The translations under genes and the position numbers were made by a program. From NCBI GenBank assembly GCA_900129675.1, contig FSRD01000001.1:7491501-7555500 (forward strand): DNA of 64,000 nt, given 5' to 3'. Under the pieces are notes generated by a model. The model saw nothing but the letters and a program-made list of their open reading frames with translations. It was not told where the DNA came from and searched no databases. This DNA is from Bradyrhizobium erythrophlei. GTDB taxonomy: Bacteria; Pseudomonadota; Alphaproteobacteria; Rhizobiales; Xanthobacteraceae. Positions 32,764 through 42,052 of the stretch are shown one piece after another (position 1 is the first letter of the stretch; the number at the start of each line of letters is the position of its first letter).

Positions 32764-33678
32764 ATGGCAGCCGATATTTTGATCCATCCAGCCACCGAAT
32801 GTTTTCGGCTTATGAACGAAGAGGAACTGGCCGCCCTTGCGGCGGACATCTCCGAGAACGGACAGACCGACCCAATCATTGTCGGTCAGGTCAACGGCTC
32901 CGGCGTCGAGTTCGTTGTTGATGGGCGCAATCGCCTCAAAGCGTGCAAGATCGCCGGCGTCGAACCGAAGTTGGAGCGGCGGCAATTCGAGAGTGACGAC
33001 GCCGTGCGCGCCTTCGTCAAGTCGCGCGGCGAGCGGCGTGATCTCACCAAGGGCGAGCGAGCGATGTCGCTGGCGCTGCTGTATCCCGCCGAGATGGAGA
33101 CCGGCGGGCGCGGCAAAAAGGGATCGCAATCAAAAAGGGCTGCGGAAACCGCAGGGGTTTCTCATCGGCGCATTCAAGAAGCCCGCCAAGTTCTCAAGCA
33201 CGCGCCTGATCTCGCGCTGGCCGTTCGAGACGGCACTGTTCGCCTCGACGATGCGTTGGCGCGGGTCCAAGAAGAACAGAAGGCAATCGAAAACACCGAA
33301 GCCAGCATCGCGAGGCTCCGCGCCGAGGCACCGGACCTCGCTGATCTCGTCGTTGAAGAAAGGCTGAAGCTGACGGAGGCGATCCTGACGCTGGATAGCC
33401 GGATCACCGAAGCGCGCCGGCAGCAAGAAACCGCGACCCGGGTTCTTCGATCGATCTTCGACGCGATCTTCCCCCGGGGAGCTTCGCCCGAGGAATGGGC
33501 CGAGCGTCTGATTGCAGATGTCAGCAGCGATTTTTGGGTCGACCCGGAAGAACTGTCGTGCAAAAACTTGTCGGCTTGCGCCGATGTGATGCGTGCGATT
33601 GCCAAAAAGTACGCCATCCGCGAGGGCGCGAAGCGGCGCATGGTGCTTGAGCGCCCAGGTCCGCTTCCGGCGGTATAG
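32764..33678 (+). CDS. ParB-like partition/nucleoid protein
   Basis: A 304-residue ParB/Spo0J-type protein, preceded by GGAGGTGAG. The N-terminal ParB domain shows HPATECFRLMNEEELAALAA, QTDPIIV, and VVDGRNRLKACKIAG (DGxxR box), then FVKSRGERRDLTKGERAM. A helix-turn-helix follows (AAETAGVSHRRIQEARQVLK). The C-terminal half is charged coiled coil. It is a solitary copy without ParA, so it belongs to a genomic island or phage rather than to chromosome partition. It may act as an adaptor or CTP-dependent DNA clamp, by family analogy. Confidence 0.75.
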   Translation: MAADILIHPATECFRLMNEEELAALAADISENGQTDPIIVGQVNGSGVEFVVDGRNRLKACKIAGVEPKLERRQFESDDAVRAFVKSRGERRDLTKGERAMSLALLYPAEMETGGRGKKGSQSKRAAETAGVSHRRIQEARQVLKHAPDLALAVRDGTVRLDDALARVQEEQKAIENTEASIARLRAEAPDLADLVVEERLKLTEAILTLDSRITEARRQQETATRVLRSIFDAIFPRGASPEEWAERLIADVSSDFWVDPEELSCKNLSACADVMRAIAKKYAIREGAKRRMVLERPGPLPAV

Positions 33679-33936
33679 CGGAAGTCGCTTGTCAGAGCCG
33701 CGAAGACCGTTTTTGACCCGTTGCGGAAGTCGTCGGCTTTAACGGCGAGCCCCATAAACCTTCGTATGGGTTCCGTTACCCCTTTACATGCCGGACGATT
33801 ACCTACGTTCAATTGATCCGCTGAAGCGATCGTCTTAGGCTGCATGCGTTGGAAAAGCGCACAGACTCTTATGAAGTGCGACGGTGAAAAAAGGACGATC
33901 GACGAACAGCGAGGATAGTACCAAGAGGAAACTCCA

Positions 33937-34158
33937 ATGCCCGACTGCTCCGAAAGTCTTAGATCTGGCAGAGCCGCGCGATGCGCAGTTTGTGATGGCA
34001 AGTTTGGTCTCGTCCGGCATTACTCGTGGCGAACCCCGCTTTGTTCCAAGAAGTGCGTTGATCGCTTCAGAGCTCGCCGGGCAAGTGACCGCAATTGGGT
34101 AGGCTGGCTCCAAATCGCCTTCGACCAGCTGCCCGAGTACCGCGCGAGGGCCTTATGA
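33937..34158 (+). CDS. Small zinc-ribbon protein
   Basis: A 73-residue protein with a CxxC...CxxxC pattern: CAVCDGKFGLVRHYSWR then LCSKKCVDRFRARR. This resembles treble-clef/zinc-ribbon small proteins common in the group. Its last four bases overlap the next ATG (ATGA), so the two are coupled. Function unknown. Confidence 0.6.
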   Translation: MPDCSESLRSGRAARCAVCDGKFGLVRHYSWRTPLCSKKCVDRFRARRASDRNWVGWLQIAFDQLPEYRARAL

Positions 34159-34325
34159 CGGTCCGGATCTCACAACGAGGCAAGGAATACTTAGAAACAG
34201 AGCAGACTTTGCTCCGCGCTGCCAAAACCATGACCGACCAACACGTTGCGGGTCAGCTTAAGGCCCTTGCCGACGACTACCAGCGGCGAGCTGAGAAAGC
34301 TTCGCATGTTGATGCGGATGGATGA
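34155..34325 (+). CDS. Small helical hypothetical protein
   Basis: A 56-residue all-helical protein (RAAKTMTDQHVAGQLKALAD, DDYQRRAEKAS), translationally coupled to the zinc-ribbon gene. Such short proteins with the ADDYxRRAE pattern recur in bradyrhizobia. Function unknown. Confidence 0.6.
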   Translation: MTVRISQRGKEYLETEQTLLRAAKTMTDQHVAGQLKALADDYQRRAEKASHVDADG

Positions 34326-34366
34326 ATTTCCTGACTGCACAGAGGGATTCCGGGATTGGGTGCGAG

Positions 34367-34726
34367 ATGAACAATCACTTTTGGCATGCAACGCTTGCTC
34401 TATTCACCGTCATGCTGCCGATTTCTACAGTCGGTCACGCTCGCGCCCACGATCATCAGCGCCCTGAGTTGAACAGTTGGTATGAGAGCTTGTACAGTGG
34501 CAAAGGGCCCTGCTGCGATGGCAGTGATGCGGAGCGCGTTGATGACGCCGATTGGGAAACTAAGGACGGTCACTATCGCGTGCGCATTGATGGCGAGTGG
34601 GTTGATGTTCCGAACGACGCTGTCGTGGATGGACCGAACCGCGCTGGCCGCACGATGGTCTGGCCCTACTATCTGAACGGCGCTTTGGTTGGCGTCAGAT
34701 GCTTCCTGCCGGGAAGCATGGGTTGA
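34367..34726 (+). CDS. Exported conserved hypothetical protein
   Basis: A 119-residue secreted protein. The start at 34367 gives a clean signal peptide (NNHFWHATLALFTVMLPIS...ARA). The mature domain has GKGPCCDGSDAERVDDADWE, a YRVRIDGEWVDVP strand, NRAGRTMVWPYYLNG and VGVRCFLPGS. The CC pair and third Cys may form a disulfide or metal site. It is a well-recognised but uncharacterised rhizobial family, and intact here. Confidence 0.7.
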   Translation: MNNHFWHATLALFTVMLPISTVGHARAHDHQRPELNSWYESLYSGKGPCCDGSDAERVDDADWETKDGHYRVRIDGEWVDVPNDAVVDGPNRAGRTMVWPYYLNGALVGVRCFLPGSMG

Positions 34727-34812
34727 CCGCGAGCGCAAGGCGATCAGCAGCTCCCGCCCACTAGCTCCAGCTCGTCCGATGCCGTGTATTGCTTCGCATA
34801 AGGAGGCACCAA

Positions 34813-35037
34813 ATGACAACTGGAAGATGGAATAGCCGCAACAGGATCACCAAAGAAACTCGCGAGCAAATCCTGTATGCTTATCTAGGCGATCCCATCA
34901 AAGGAACCGAACTTGCGATGAGCAACGGACTATCGGCCGCATACGCCTACAAGCTTGCTTATGAGCGCGGGTTATTGCCGAGTCGCGATGAGAAGCTGCT
35001 TGGGCGCAGCCATTCAGCGAGATTGGCATCAGCGTGA
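34813..35037 (+). CDS. Small helix-turn-helix-like hypothetical protein
   Basis: A 74-residue protein behind AGGAGG. The helices RITKETREQILYAYLGD and AMSNGLSAAYAYKLAYERGL have the spacing of a homeodomain-like HTH. The tail is short and basic. Possible regulator of an island; uncertain. Confidence 0.55.
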   Translation: MTTGRWNSRNRITKETREQILYAYLGDPIKGTELAMSNGLSAAYAYKLAYERGLLPSRDEKLLGRSHSARLASA

Positions 35038-35818
35038 TTGTCCTCACTCAAAAAACAAAGGTAATGCCTTGAGGCCGTCAGAGCCGAGTGTGGTTCGGGA
35101 ATGTCCCAACGCTACGCAGGCTGGCGGATCGTCTTTCAGTGAAGGCGATTATCACGTTTCAGCGCAGCCTACACAAGCTGGGACAGCGCGGAGCTATCCG
35201 CCGCGTGCCAGGATTGAGCGGCGGAATTCAAAGTGACCTCCACCGCAACGGATTTTCGCGCATACATGGCTTAGTGGAGCCGTTCACGGGTCGCACAATG
35301 CCGTTTCTCGACCTATGCCACTTCCGCATATGGCACGTTTGAGACATGCCGACCGCCACGATGAATGTCCGCTTCCGGTGGAAGACCGGAAAACATCTGC
35401 TCTGGTTGAGTATTTCGCATTTTGACCCAGATGTATGGTCCGGCCGCGCGTTGCAAGAAGATTTCGTCGAATTGGCGGCGGCGGTCTTGCATCAATGTAT
35501 CCGGCCTCTGATTGGAGCATGTGGTGCTCCGGGCCATCATGGATATCAGCGCGCGTGCGTTCTAATTAGCGGACAGGCCTCGATTGGGCCATTTGGGTCA
35601 CCAGTGTTCGCACGCGCTCGGAAGACCGAACCTCCATCTCGTCTCATCCTCTCGCAGACCTCGGCTGGAAACTGTTGATAGGGTTACGTCATCGCTTGCT
35701 CCTCATGTCGCGCAGTTCCGGCGCGCAGGGGCGGTCAAGGCCGGCCGTCGCGCTTGGCTTGCGGCGGGCGCCGGCGTTGCCAGGCCGCGCCTTGACCGCG
35801 CCGAGCACGGCGCGAGGA
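35038..35818. other. Gene-poor stretch with decayed repeats
   Basis: From ~35319 it carries a copy of the dispersed repeat also found at 43690 and 62066. A further block (about 35430-35545) resembles short repetitive leftovers common in the group. No open frame shows coding character. The right edge is the presumed end of the IS110. Confidence 0.45.
35319..35440. repeat. Dispersed intergenic repeat, copy 1
   Basis: Shares with the copy at 43690 the blocks GGCAC(N)TTTGAGACATGCCGACCG, GATG(A)ATGTCCG and AGACCGGAA in the same order. Confidence 0.5.
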
Positions 35819-36883
35819 TCACGCGGGTCGGACGCCTGCATCATCGGTCCTCGTCAGCTCGAAGGCGCGTCCTTTGGCCAGCACCGCCCAGGCGATCCGG
35901 GCAAGCTTGTTGGCGAGCGCGATCGCCAGCACGTTGTGGTGCAACCGCCTCTTGGCGGCTTCGATCCAGGATTTGAGCCCGTAACGTTCCCAGTCCTTTA
36001 TCCTGACCAGCACAACCCATGCCGCCTGCACGAACAGAACGCGCAGGTAGCGATTGCCGCGCCTCGAGATTTTGCCGAGGATCGTGCGGTCTCCCGTCGA
36101 GATCTGCTTGGGCACCAGTCCGAGCCAGGCGCCGAAGTCGCGGCCTTTGGAGAATACGTCTCCAGTGCCGATCGCGGCCACCATGGCGCTCGAAATGATC
36201 GGCCCGATGCCGGGCACCGTCATCAGGCGCGAACATGCCTGATCTTGACGGGCCAGTGCTTCGATCTCGCCGGAGAGGCCATCGATACGCTGATCCAGCC
36301 GGCGCCAGTCGCCTGCCAACTCCTCGATGACGCGCAACATGCGGGGCGACAGGACATCGGTGCGCGTTGCAAGGATGGTGGGGAGCTCCTTGCGCAGGAA
36401 GCCGATCCCCTGGCGCACGGCGATCCCGCGTTCCAGCATGAAGGCGCGAATCTGGTTGATGATACCGGTGCGTTGCGACACCAGCCGCTCGCGCACCCGA
36501 TGCAGTGCCTGCAGATCCAGTTGCTCCGCGGTCTTGGTCGCCACGAACTTCATCGTCGGGCGCTGCACGGCTTCGGCAATCGCTTCGGCATCATTGAAGT
36601 CGTTCTTCTGTCCCTTGCTATAGGGGCGGACATATTTGGCCGGCATCAACCTGGCGTCGTGGCCAAGCGATGCGAGTTTGCGGCTCAGGTGATGGGCGCC
36701 GACGCAGGCTTCCATGCCGATCAGGCAAGGCGGTATATTGGCGAGCCGCGCTTCCACTTGGCCACGCGACCACTTTTGCCGCAGCACGATGGCGCCGCGC
36801 GCATCGTGGCCCACGACGTGGAACGAGTTCTTGCCGATATCGATGCCGATCACGGCGATCGCGGTATTGGGTATCTGAGACAT
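35819..36883 (-). CDS. IS110-family transposase
   Basis: A 354-residue DEDD transposase, starting at MSQIPNTAIAVIGIDIGKNS. The N-terminal RuvC-like domain has IGIDIGKNSFHVV (first Asp), LIGMEACVGAHH (Glu) and KNDFNDAEAIAEA (Asp pair). The C-terminal Transposase_20 domain has MTVPGIGPIISSAMVAAIG with the catalytic Ser region and a GAWLGLVPKQ motif. Family length ~340-400, so it is whole. IS110 elements lack long inverted repeats and I could not fix the ends; a bridge RNA would be expected in the flanks. Confidence 0.88.
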   Translation of the reverse strand: MSQIPNTAIAVIGIDIGKNSFHVVGHDARGAIVLRQKWSRGQVEARLANIPPCLIGMEACVGAHHLSRKLASLGHDARLMPAKYVRPYSKGQKNDFNDAEAIAEAVQRPTMKFVATKTAEQLDLQALHRVRERLVSQRTGIINQIRAFMLERGIAVRQGIGFLRKELPTILATRTDVLSPRMLRVIEELAGDWRRLDQRIDGLSGEIEALARQDQACSRLMTVPGIGPIISSAMVAAIGTGDVFSKGRDFGAWLGLVPKQISTGDRTILGKISRRGNRYLRVLFVQAAWVVLVRIKDWERYGLKSWIEAAKRRLHHNVLAIALANKLARIAWAVLAKGRAFELTRTDDAGVRPA

Positions 36884-37087
36884 GGCGTGCTCCTTGTCTT
36901 TGGCGCCCCTTGCCAGCTTCGCTTGCTGGCGGGGCAGGAGCACGGCCGGACCATCCCATTAGCGGAAGTCGCCCGCTTCATTCAAAATTGAGCATTCTGC
37001 GGGCAAAAAGTTGACGAAACTAGCTTTCACAACCTAGTGACGCTTGGGCGGCTCAACATGGAAGCCGCGTTTGGGAAAACTCCGAAA

Positions 37088-37807
37088 ATGAAGGACATCT
37101 CGATAAAAGGGTGTCTCGCCGTGCTCGGAACACCGGTGGTCCTGGTGATCCTTGTGATCGGTTTCTTCTGGCTCAGTTTTCACGATGTTCATGTGCGCTA
37201 TCGGCTGACCGTCGAAGTACAGGACGGCGATCAGATCAAGACCGGATCGAGCGTCATCGACGCGTCCTACAGCGTACAACCCGATTGGTCATGGAGCGGC
37301 CCTGGCGCTGGCCTTAGCAGTTTGACCGGATATGCGCCAACCGTCGACCTGGGTGAAAAGGGGATGCTCTTCCTGACGTTCGAGAGCGTAACGCGAACCC
37401 CTGACAATATTCGGGCGCGAAATAGGCAGTTTTTCTGCGCAAATGACGATATCTGGTGCTTGCCCTTCGCGGCCTATGGCAAACCCGGCACGGGCGTAGC
37501 CACTGGCACTCAGTTCAGTGAACAGAAGGCCGCGCTTGACGAGTTGCTTCGCCAAAGCGGGCCGCGCGACGTGCCTTTTGCCATGTTGCCCGAGCTAGCT
37601 CGGTTCCGAGATATCAACGAATCGCTTTCGCTTACGCCGATCTCACTTAACAATCTTTCTGCGAGCTTTGGACCCGGTGTCGCACTCAAACGCGTCATCC
37701 TTCAATTGACAGATGATCGAGTAACGCCGCCGCCGGGAAACTGGCCGAAATGGCTGAAGGAAAAGGGCCAGATGTCTGGCAAACTTAGGGGGTATCCCAA
37801 TGACTGA
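37088..37807 (+). CDS. Membrane-anchored conserved hypothetical protein
   Basis: A 239-residue protein starting at MKDISIKGCLAVLGTP (the longer frame to 37037 has no clear site). A single N-terminal anchor (AVLGTPVVLVILVIGFFWLS) precedes a soluble periplasmic domain (YRLTVEVQDGDQIKTGSSVI, APTVDLGEKGMLFLTF, CLPFAAYGKPGTG). The family is common in rhizobia and unassigned. It looks complete. Confidence 0.65.
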   Translation: MKDISIKGCLAVLGTPVVLVILVIGFFWLSFHDVHVRYRLTVEVQDGDQIKTGSSVIDASYSVQPDWSWSGPGAGLSSLTGYAPTVDLGEKGMLFLTFESVTRTPDNIRARNRQFFCANDDIWCLPFAAYGKPGTGVATGTQFSEQKAALDELLRQSGPRDVPFAMLPELARFRDINESLSLTPISLNNLSASFGPGVALKRVILQLTDDRVTPPPGNWPKWLKEKGQMSGKLRGYPND

Positions 37808-38211
37808 TGGGACTGCCGCCGCTTTCCGTGCCGCAGCGTATGAGTCCGCAGTTGTTGAGGGTTTCGGATGCCGGCCGATCGCGGCGATGCGGCTTGCACC
37901 GTGGCCGGCGTCCGAAAGCCTTCAATGAAGGAACCCGCGGGAAATGGCAGGCGGTGGCGCCGCGAGCGCCGAGCGCTATGGAGGTTTGCGCACGAGGGAA
38001 GTGTGTGAGGGCAACCGACGCTGATGAGTGTGTTGGCTGACGACGTTGCGGCGCATGATTGGTCGCTCGCAGGTGCGGGAATCTGCGGTAAGCCAGCAAG
38101 ATCGATGGCGAGGTTGACGCGGTAAATGCAGATTTGCACGAGCGTCGCCGTGGCGGATCGAGGGCCGGCGAGTAAAAACGGGATTTTTAATCTGTGAAAT
38201 GGGGACCGTGA
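37808..38211. other. No gene seen
   Basis: About 400 bases between the membrane-anchored protein and the IS91 end. Short antisense frames only. The last ~40 bases, with an AAAAACGGGATTTTTAAT run near 38176, probably include the IS91 terminus. Confidence 0.4.
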
Positions 38212-38949
38212 TCATGACGCATCGATCCTGATCACGGTTGGCGGTGGGGGTCTATATTGCGGTGTCGAGCCGCGGTTGAAGGTCTCGATGATGTTCATGC
38301 GACCGCCGCAACACGGGCACGGGTGGGTCGCCTGGTCGGTTGCCGGGGCACGATCGGGAGGCTGCGGCTGGTGCGCGGTTTGCACAGGTGCCACAGAAGC
38401 GATCAGCTCACGGATCCGCGCGAGGGTCTCGGTCTTGGTGCCGCCGGCTAGCAGACCGCAGTGCCTTATCCGGTGGAATCCGTTAGGCAGGACATGCATC
38501 AGGAACCGCCTCATGAACTCGTCCGGCTTGAGCGTCATGGTCTTGTAGCGGCCGGGTCCCTCGATCCGGTAGTCCTTGTAGCTGAACGTGACGCCGGTCG
38601 CGTCGGCGGCGATGAGGCGGCTGTTGGAGATCGCGACGCGGTGGGTGTAGCGGGACAGATAGGCCAGCACCTGCTCGGGCCCGGCGAACGGCCGCTTGCT
38701 GTAGACGAACCACTTGGTGCGATGCAGCGGCGCGAGATAGGCGTTGAACGCGGCCTTGCCGGCGAGGTGGGCGTGGTCGCCGAAGAACTGCAGGCGGCCG
38801 GCGTCGTGCGCGGCGAGCAGCATCTCCAGCATCAGGCGGCGGAACAGCCGCGACAGCACCTTCACCGGCAAGAGATAGTTTGGACGGCAGCCGATCCAGC
38901 GCGTGCCGTCGAGCGATATCCCACCACCCGGCACGATCATGTGGACGTG
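38212..38949 (-). pseudogene. IS91 transposase, C-terminal part
   Basis: Reads HPHVHMIVPGGGISLDG, the HUH-type active-site histidines, through LAYLSRYTHRVAIS with the paired tyrosine region, to the zinc-binding tail CPCCGGRMNII. The start of the protein is 2.6 kb away at 42040. Joining the two parts at the shared GTG gives SQNPHVHMI, the expected sequence, so the split is a clean insertion. Confidence 0.85.
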
Positions 38950-39248
38950 TGGATGATGGCACCCACGCCCACAATACCCTGAGTGCCGATAGTATAGATG
39001 TTCAGGTCTTCTACCCCTTTCACTCGCTTCATGGTCTTACCCTGCGGATTCTTCGCAGACCAAAGCGAGGAGATGGGGCGGTCTGTGTCATGGATCCAAC
39101 CGGGAGACGACTGAAGATTCCCATCTGGATGCTGTTGCCGGACTGTGCCGAGATCACGATCTCGCAACGACCGCGCCTCGGTAAGCAAGCCCTCCTGTCT
39201 CTCGCTTCATTGATCGCCTCACAACTCGACTCACCCTGTCCACGATAA
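38949..39248 (+). CDS. DUF5372-like small protein of the recombinase element
   Basis: Up to 99 residues. The core reads FYPFHSLHGLTLRILRRP, then CVMDPTGRRLKIPIWMLLPD, a beta-rich small domain that regularly precedes large serine recombinases in such elements. No ATG is available: the GTG at 38949 formed across the insertion junction, or a CTG at 38979, would have to serve, so the 5' end is uncertain. Possibly the element's cofactor for recombination; role inferred from association. Confidence 0.55.
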   Translation: MDDGTHAHNTLSADSIDVQVFYPFHSLHGLTLRILRRPKRGDGAVCVMDPTGRRLKIPIWMLLPDCAEITISQRPRLGKQALLSLASLIASQLDSPCPR

Positions 39249-41560
39249 CCTTCGGCGACCGCGCGTTAGCGGAAGTGAGGGAGGTCGTCGTGGTGCAACT
39301 TCAACTTTTAGATTTGATGATCAGGGAATGCGGCGCCGTGCCAATGGACGCAGCGACACGCGCCGATCTGATCGATCTCATAGCCCGCGTTATAGCAGCG
39401 GTATTTCACGAGGAGAGGAGAAGGGGAAATGACAGAGCTCTTGCACAATCCCAAAATCAAACCGGAGCATCTGGCTCGCAAGGCGATCGTCTACCTTCGG
39501 CAATCCAGCGAAAAGCAAGTACGACAGAATAAGGAAAGTCAGCTCCTCCAGTATGCGATGGCTGAACGGGTGCGTGCGCTGGGCTGGCAGGAGGTCGAGA
39601 TCATCAACAATGACCTGGGATCGAGCGCGGGCCTTGCCGCCGCCCAGCGGGAAGGCTTTGAGCGCGTCCTCAGCTCGGTAGCTCTGGGAGAGGTCGGAAT
39701 CGTCGGCAGCCGAGAGGTATCACGGCTATCCCGAACGGACAAAGATTGGTGTCGGCTGTTGGAGGTATGCCAGATCTTTGGAACGCTAATCGCTGACGAG
39801 CAACAGGTCTACGATCTGAATAATCTCGACGATCAGTTGGTGTTGGGTATCAAAGGGACACTCAGCGTCGTCGAGCTCAAGGTTATACGCCAACGAATGC
39901 TGGCAGGACAGGAGACCAAAGCGCGCCGCGGCGAACTGTTCAAAAGGCTTCCGATTGGGTATGCTCGCGACCCCGTGGGTAAGATCATGTTTCATCCCGA
40001 CCGACGGGTCTGCGAAGCGATACAGCTTGTGTTCGCCAAGTTTCGAGAACTGTGGAGCGTGCGTCAGACATTCCAATGGTTCCGTGATCACGACCTGGAG
40101 CTACCGGTCAATCCCATACAGGGAACGCGGCTGATCTGGAAGGTTCCTTCGCAGAGCCTAGTCCGCGACATTTTACGCAATCCCTTCTACGCCGGTGCCT
40201 ATGTTTGGGGACGGCGTCCAGTAACGACCTTGCTGGTAGGAGGCCGGCTCGAGAAACGTCAGAGCGCGATGCGCCGCGCCGAAGAGTGCCGCGTCTTCAT
40301 CCGCGATCATCATGTAGGTTATATTGACTGGGCAACCTACGAAGAGAATCAGCGAATGATACGGCGCAATTCGGTGAACTGGGAGGGGGACGAATCGATG
40401 CCGGCGATTCGCGCTGGCCAGGGTCTTCTGGTCGGACTCCTGCGCTGCGGACATTGTGGACGCAAGCTGCATGTACGGTATTGGGGCGGCCGCGGCACCC
40501 ATGCGCGCTACCTTTGCAAAGGCGACTACGATGATGGCGGGCAGTATTGCATCGGGTTCGGCGGCAGTTCGGTAGACCGGTGCGTAGGACAAGAACTATT
40601 AAAGGCGATCGCGCCATTGGGGGTGGAAGCCAGTCTGCGAGCTCTCGAAGAGCTGAGTGCCGGCGGCACCGCTCAACGTGCCGCCCTATCCCGCAAGCTC
40701 GAGCAACTGGTGTATGAGGCGAGGAAGGCCTTCGAACAGTACGACGCGGTGGATGCCCGGAATCGACTTGCAGCCAGCGAGTTGGAACAGCGGTGGAACG
40801 CAAAGCTGGAAGAGATCGAGGCAGTCAAGCAGCGGCTTTCCAGTCTCGAAACCGAGCGCTACTCCTTATCGCCTGAAGAGGAAATCAGAATACGTTCGAT
40901 GGGCGATCACTTTGCTGGAGTCTGGCAGAGCAACCACTGTCCCCCGACACTTAAGAAGATGATCTTCCGCACCGCCATCGAAGAGATCATTGTGCGCACT
41001 GACCAGGATAAAAAAACCATCGAGTTGGTGATTCACTGGAAGGGAGGTGCGCATACGCAGCTCGCGATGGAACGACCGCGTTCCGCAGCGGAAACGGCCA
41101 CGCCCATGGAGGCGCTGGAGATCATTCGTCGCATGGCTGTTCGATACGGCGACGACCAGATTGCCTCTGTGTTGAACCGACGCGGCTATTCCACGGGCAA
41201 AGGGAAGCGGTGGAATCAGACCCGTGTAGCGACAGCCCGGCGTAACCATTCGATTGCCGGTCAAAAGCGAGCTCTGCACGATCCGGAGAGAGTGAGTTTG
41301 AGCGAAGCTGCGCGAATATGCGGCGTCAGTCACCACACCATCCAAAGGCTGGTTGAAGCCGGCCTGTTGAAGCGCGAACAAATAACTCCTCGTGCACCTT
41401 GGGAGGTCAGCCGCCATGATTTGGATGCTGAACTCATTCGCAGCGTTATTGAGCGCCTCCACCGCACCGGCAAGCTAGTTCTGCAGGGGGGTTGCGCGGA
41501 AGACCAGCTTGCGTTGTTCACTGAAAATCAAGGAGATGATAATGCCCGGTATCTTGAGTG
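38950..41560 (+). mobile_element. Serine-recombinase mobile element inserted in the IS91 transposase gene
   Basis: About 2611 bases flanked by GTG (38947-38949 and 41558-41560), with one GTG restored on excision to rebuild the IS91 gene. It contains only three plus-strand genes: a DUF5372-like small protein, another small protein and a large serine recombinase. No inverted repeats were seen at the ends, as expected for serine-recombinase transposition through a 2-3 bp core. Confidence 0.75.
39275..39532 (+). CDS. Second small protein of the recombinase element
   Basis: An 85-residue frame beginning at GTG. The helical first half (QLQLLDLMIRECGAVPMDAA, then DLIDLIARVIAAVFHEERRR) matches the usual small helical companion gene lying just before this type of recombinase. 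Its last ~100 bases overlap the recombinase start in another frame. Function unknown. Confidence 0.5.
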   Translation: MREVVVVQLQLLDLMIRECGAVPMDAATRADLIDLIARVIAAVFHEERRRGNDRALAQSQNQTGASGSQGDRLPSAIQRKASTTE

Positions 41561-41561
41561 A
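39429..41561 (+). CDS. Large serine recombinase (resolvase/invertase family)
   Basis: A 710-residue recombinase behind a purine-rich GGAGAGGAGAAGGGG. The N-terminal resolvase domain has the nucleophile in AIVYLRQSSEKQ and the arginine region SREVSRLSRTDKDW. The Recombinase domain lies near residues 165-300, the zinc ribbon at LLRCGHCGRKLHVRY...YLC, and a coiled coil around 430-480. A C-terminal helix-turn-helix (SLSEAARICGVSHHTIQRL) is present. Its TGA stop is made partly by target DNA: TG of the shared GTG plus the first base of the IS91 flank. Probably catalyses its own insertion into the IS91. Confidence 0.88.
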   Translation: MTELLHNPKIKPEHLARKAIVYLRQSSEKQVRQNKESQLLQYAMAERVRALGWQEVEIINNDLGSSAGLAAAQREGFERVLSSVALGEVGIVGSREVSRLSRTDKDWCRLLEVCQIFGTLIADEQQVYDLNNLDDQLVLGIKGTLSVVELKVIRQRMLAGQETKARRGELFKRLPIGYARDPVGKIMFHPDRRVCEAIQLVFAKFRELWSVRQTFQWFRDHDLELPVNPIQGTRLIWKVPSQSLVRDILRNPFYAGAYVWGRRPVTTLLVGGRLEKRQSAMRRAEECRVFIRDHHVGYIDWATYEENQRMIRRNSVNWEGDESMPAIRAGQGLLVGLLRCGHCGRKLHVRYWGGRGTHARYLCKGDYDDGGQYCIGFGGSSVDRCVGQELLKAIAPLGVEASLRALEELSAGGTAQRAALSRKLEQLVYEARKAFEQYDAVDARNRLAASELEQRWNAKLEEIEAVKQRLSSLETERYSLSPEEEIRIRSMGDHFAGVWQSNHCPPTLKKMIFRTAIEEIIVRTDQDKKTIELVIHWKGGAHTQLAMERPRSAAETATPMEALEIIRRMAVRYGDDQIASVLNRRGYSTGKGKRWNQTRVATARRNHSIAGQKRALHDPERVSLSEAARICGVSHHTIQRLVEAGLLKREQITPRAPWEVSRHDLDAELIRSVIERLHRTGKLVLQGGCAEDQLALFTENQGDDNARYLE

Positions 41562-42040
41562 GGGTTCTGGCTCATCGCGGAGCCCCAGGTGTGGAGCACC
41601 GAGGTGAAGCCGATCTTGACGCCGAGGCGCCTGGGATCGGCCGCAATCGTGCGCATGGTCTGCGAGGAAGCCTTGAACAAGAGATCGTAGACGACGGCCT
41701 TGTTCTGGTAGGCGATGGCGGCAATCCGCGCCGGCAGCGTGAAAACGACGTGGAAGTAAGGGACGTCCAGCAGTTCTGACTTGCGCTGCTTCATCCATGC
41801 CAGCGCCTGCGAGCTCTGGCACTTGGGGCAATGCCTATTACGGCAGCTGTTGTAGGCGATCTGCGTGTGCAAGCAGTCCTCGCAGCGCATGACATGCCCG
41901 CCGAGAGCTGCCGTGCGGCAGCTCTCGATCGCCGACATCACCTTCAACTGGCCGAGGCTGACGTGACCATCATTAGCCTTACGCCAGGCGGGCCCGTGGT
42001 CGCGGAAGATATCCGCGATCTCCAGGGCGGGACGAGCCAT
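41558..42040 (-). pseudogene. IS91 transposase, N-terminal part
   Basis: Starts MARPALEIADIFRDHGPAWR. It contains the zinc-binding motif of IS91 transposases (MRCEDCLHTQIAYNSCRNRH then CPKC) and the stretch FHVVFTLPARIA, and reaches VLHTWGSAMSQNPH, where the insertion begins. Read-through into the inserted element adds about ten foreign residues before a stop at 41528. Confidence 0.85.
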
Positions 42041-42052
42041 GATCGGCGTGGC

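Noticed and set aside
35675-36991. 438-codon plus-strand open frame
   Set aside because: Antisense to the IS110 transposase.
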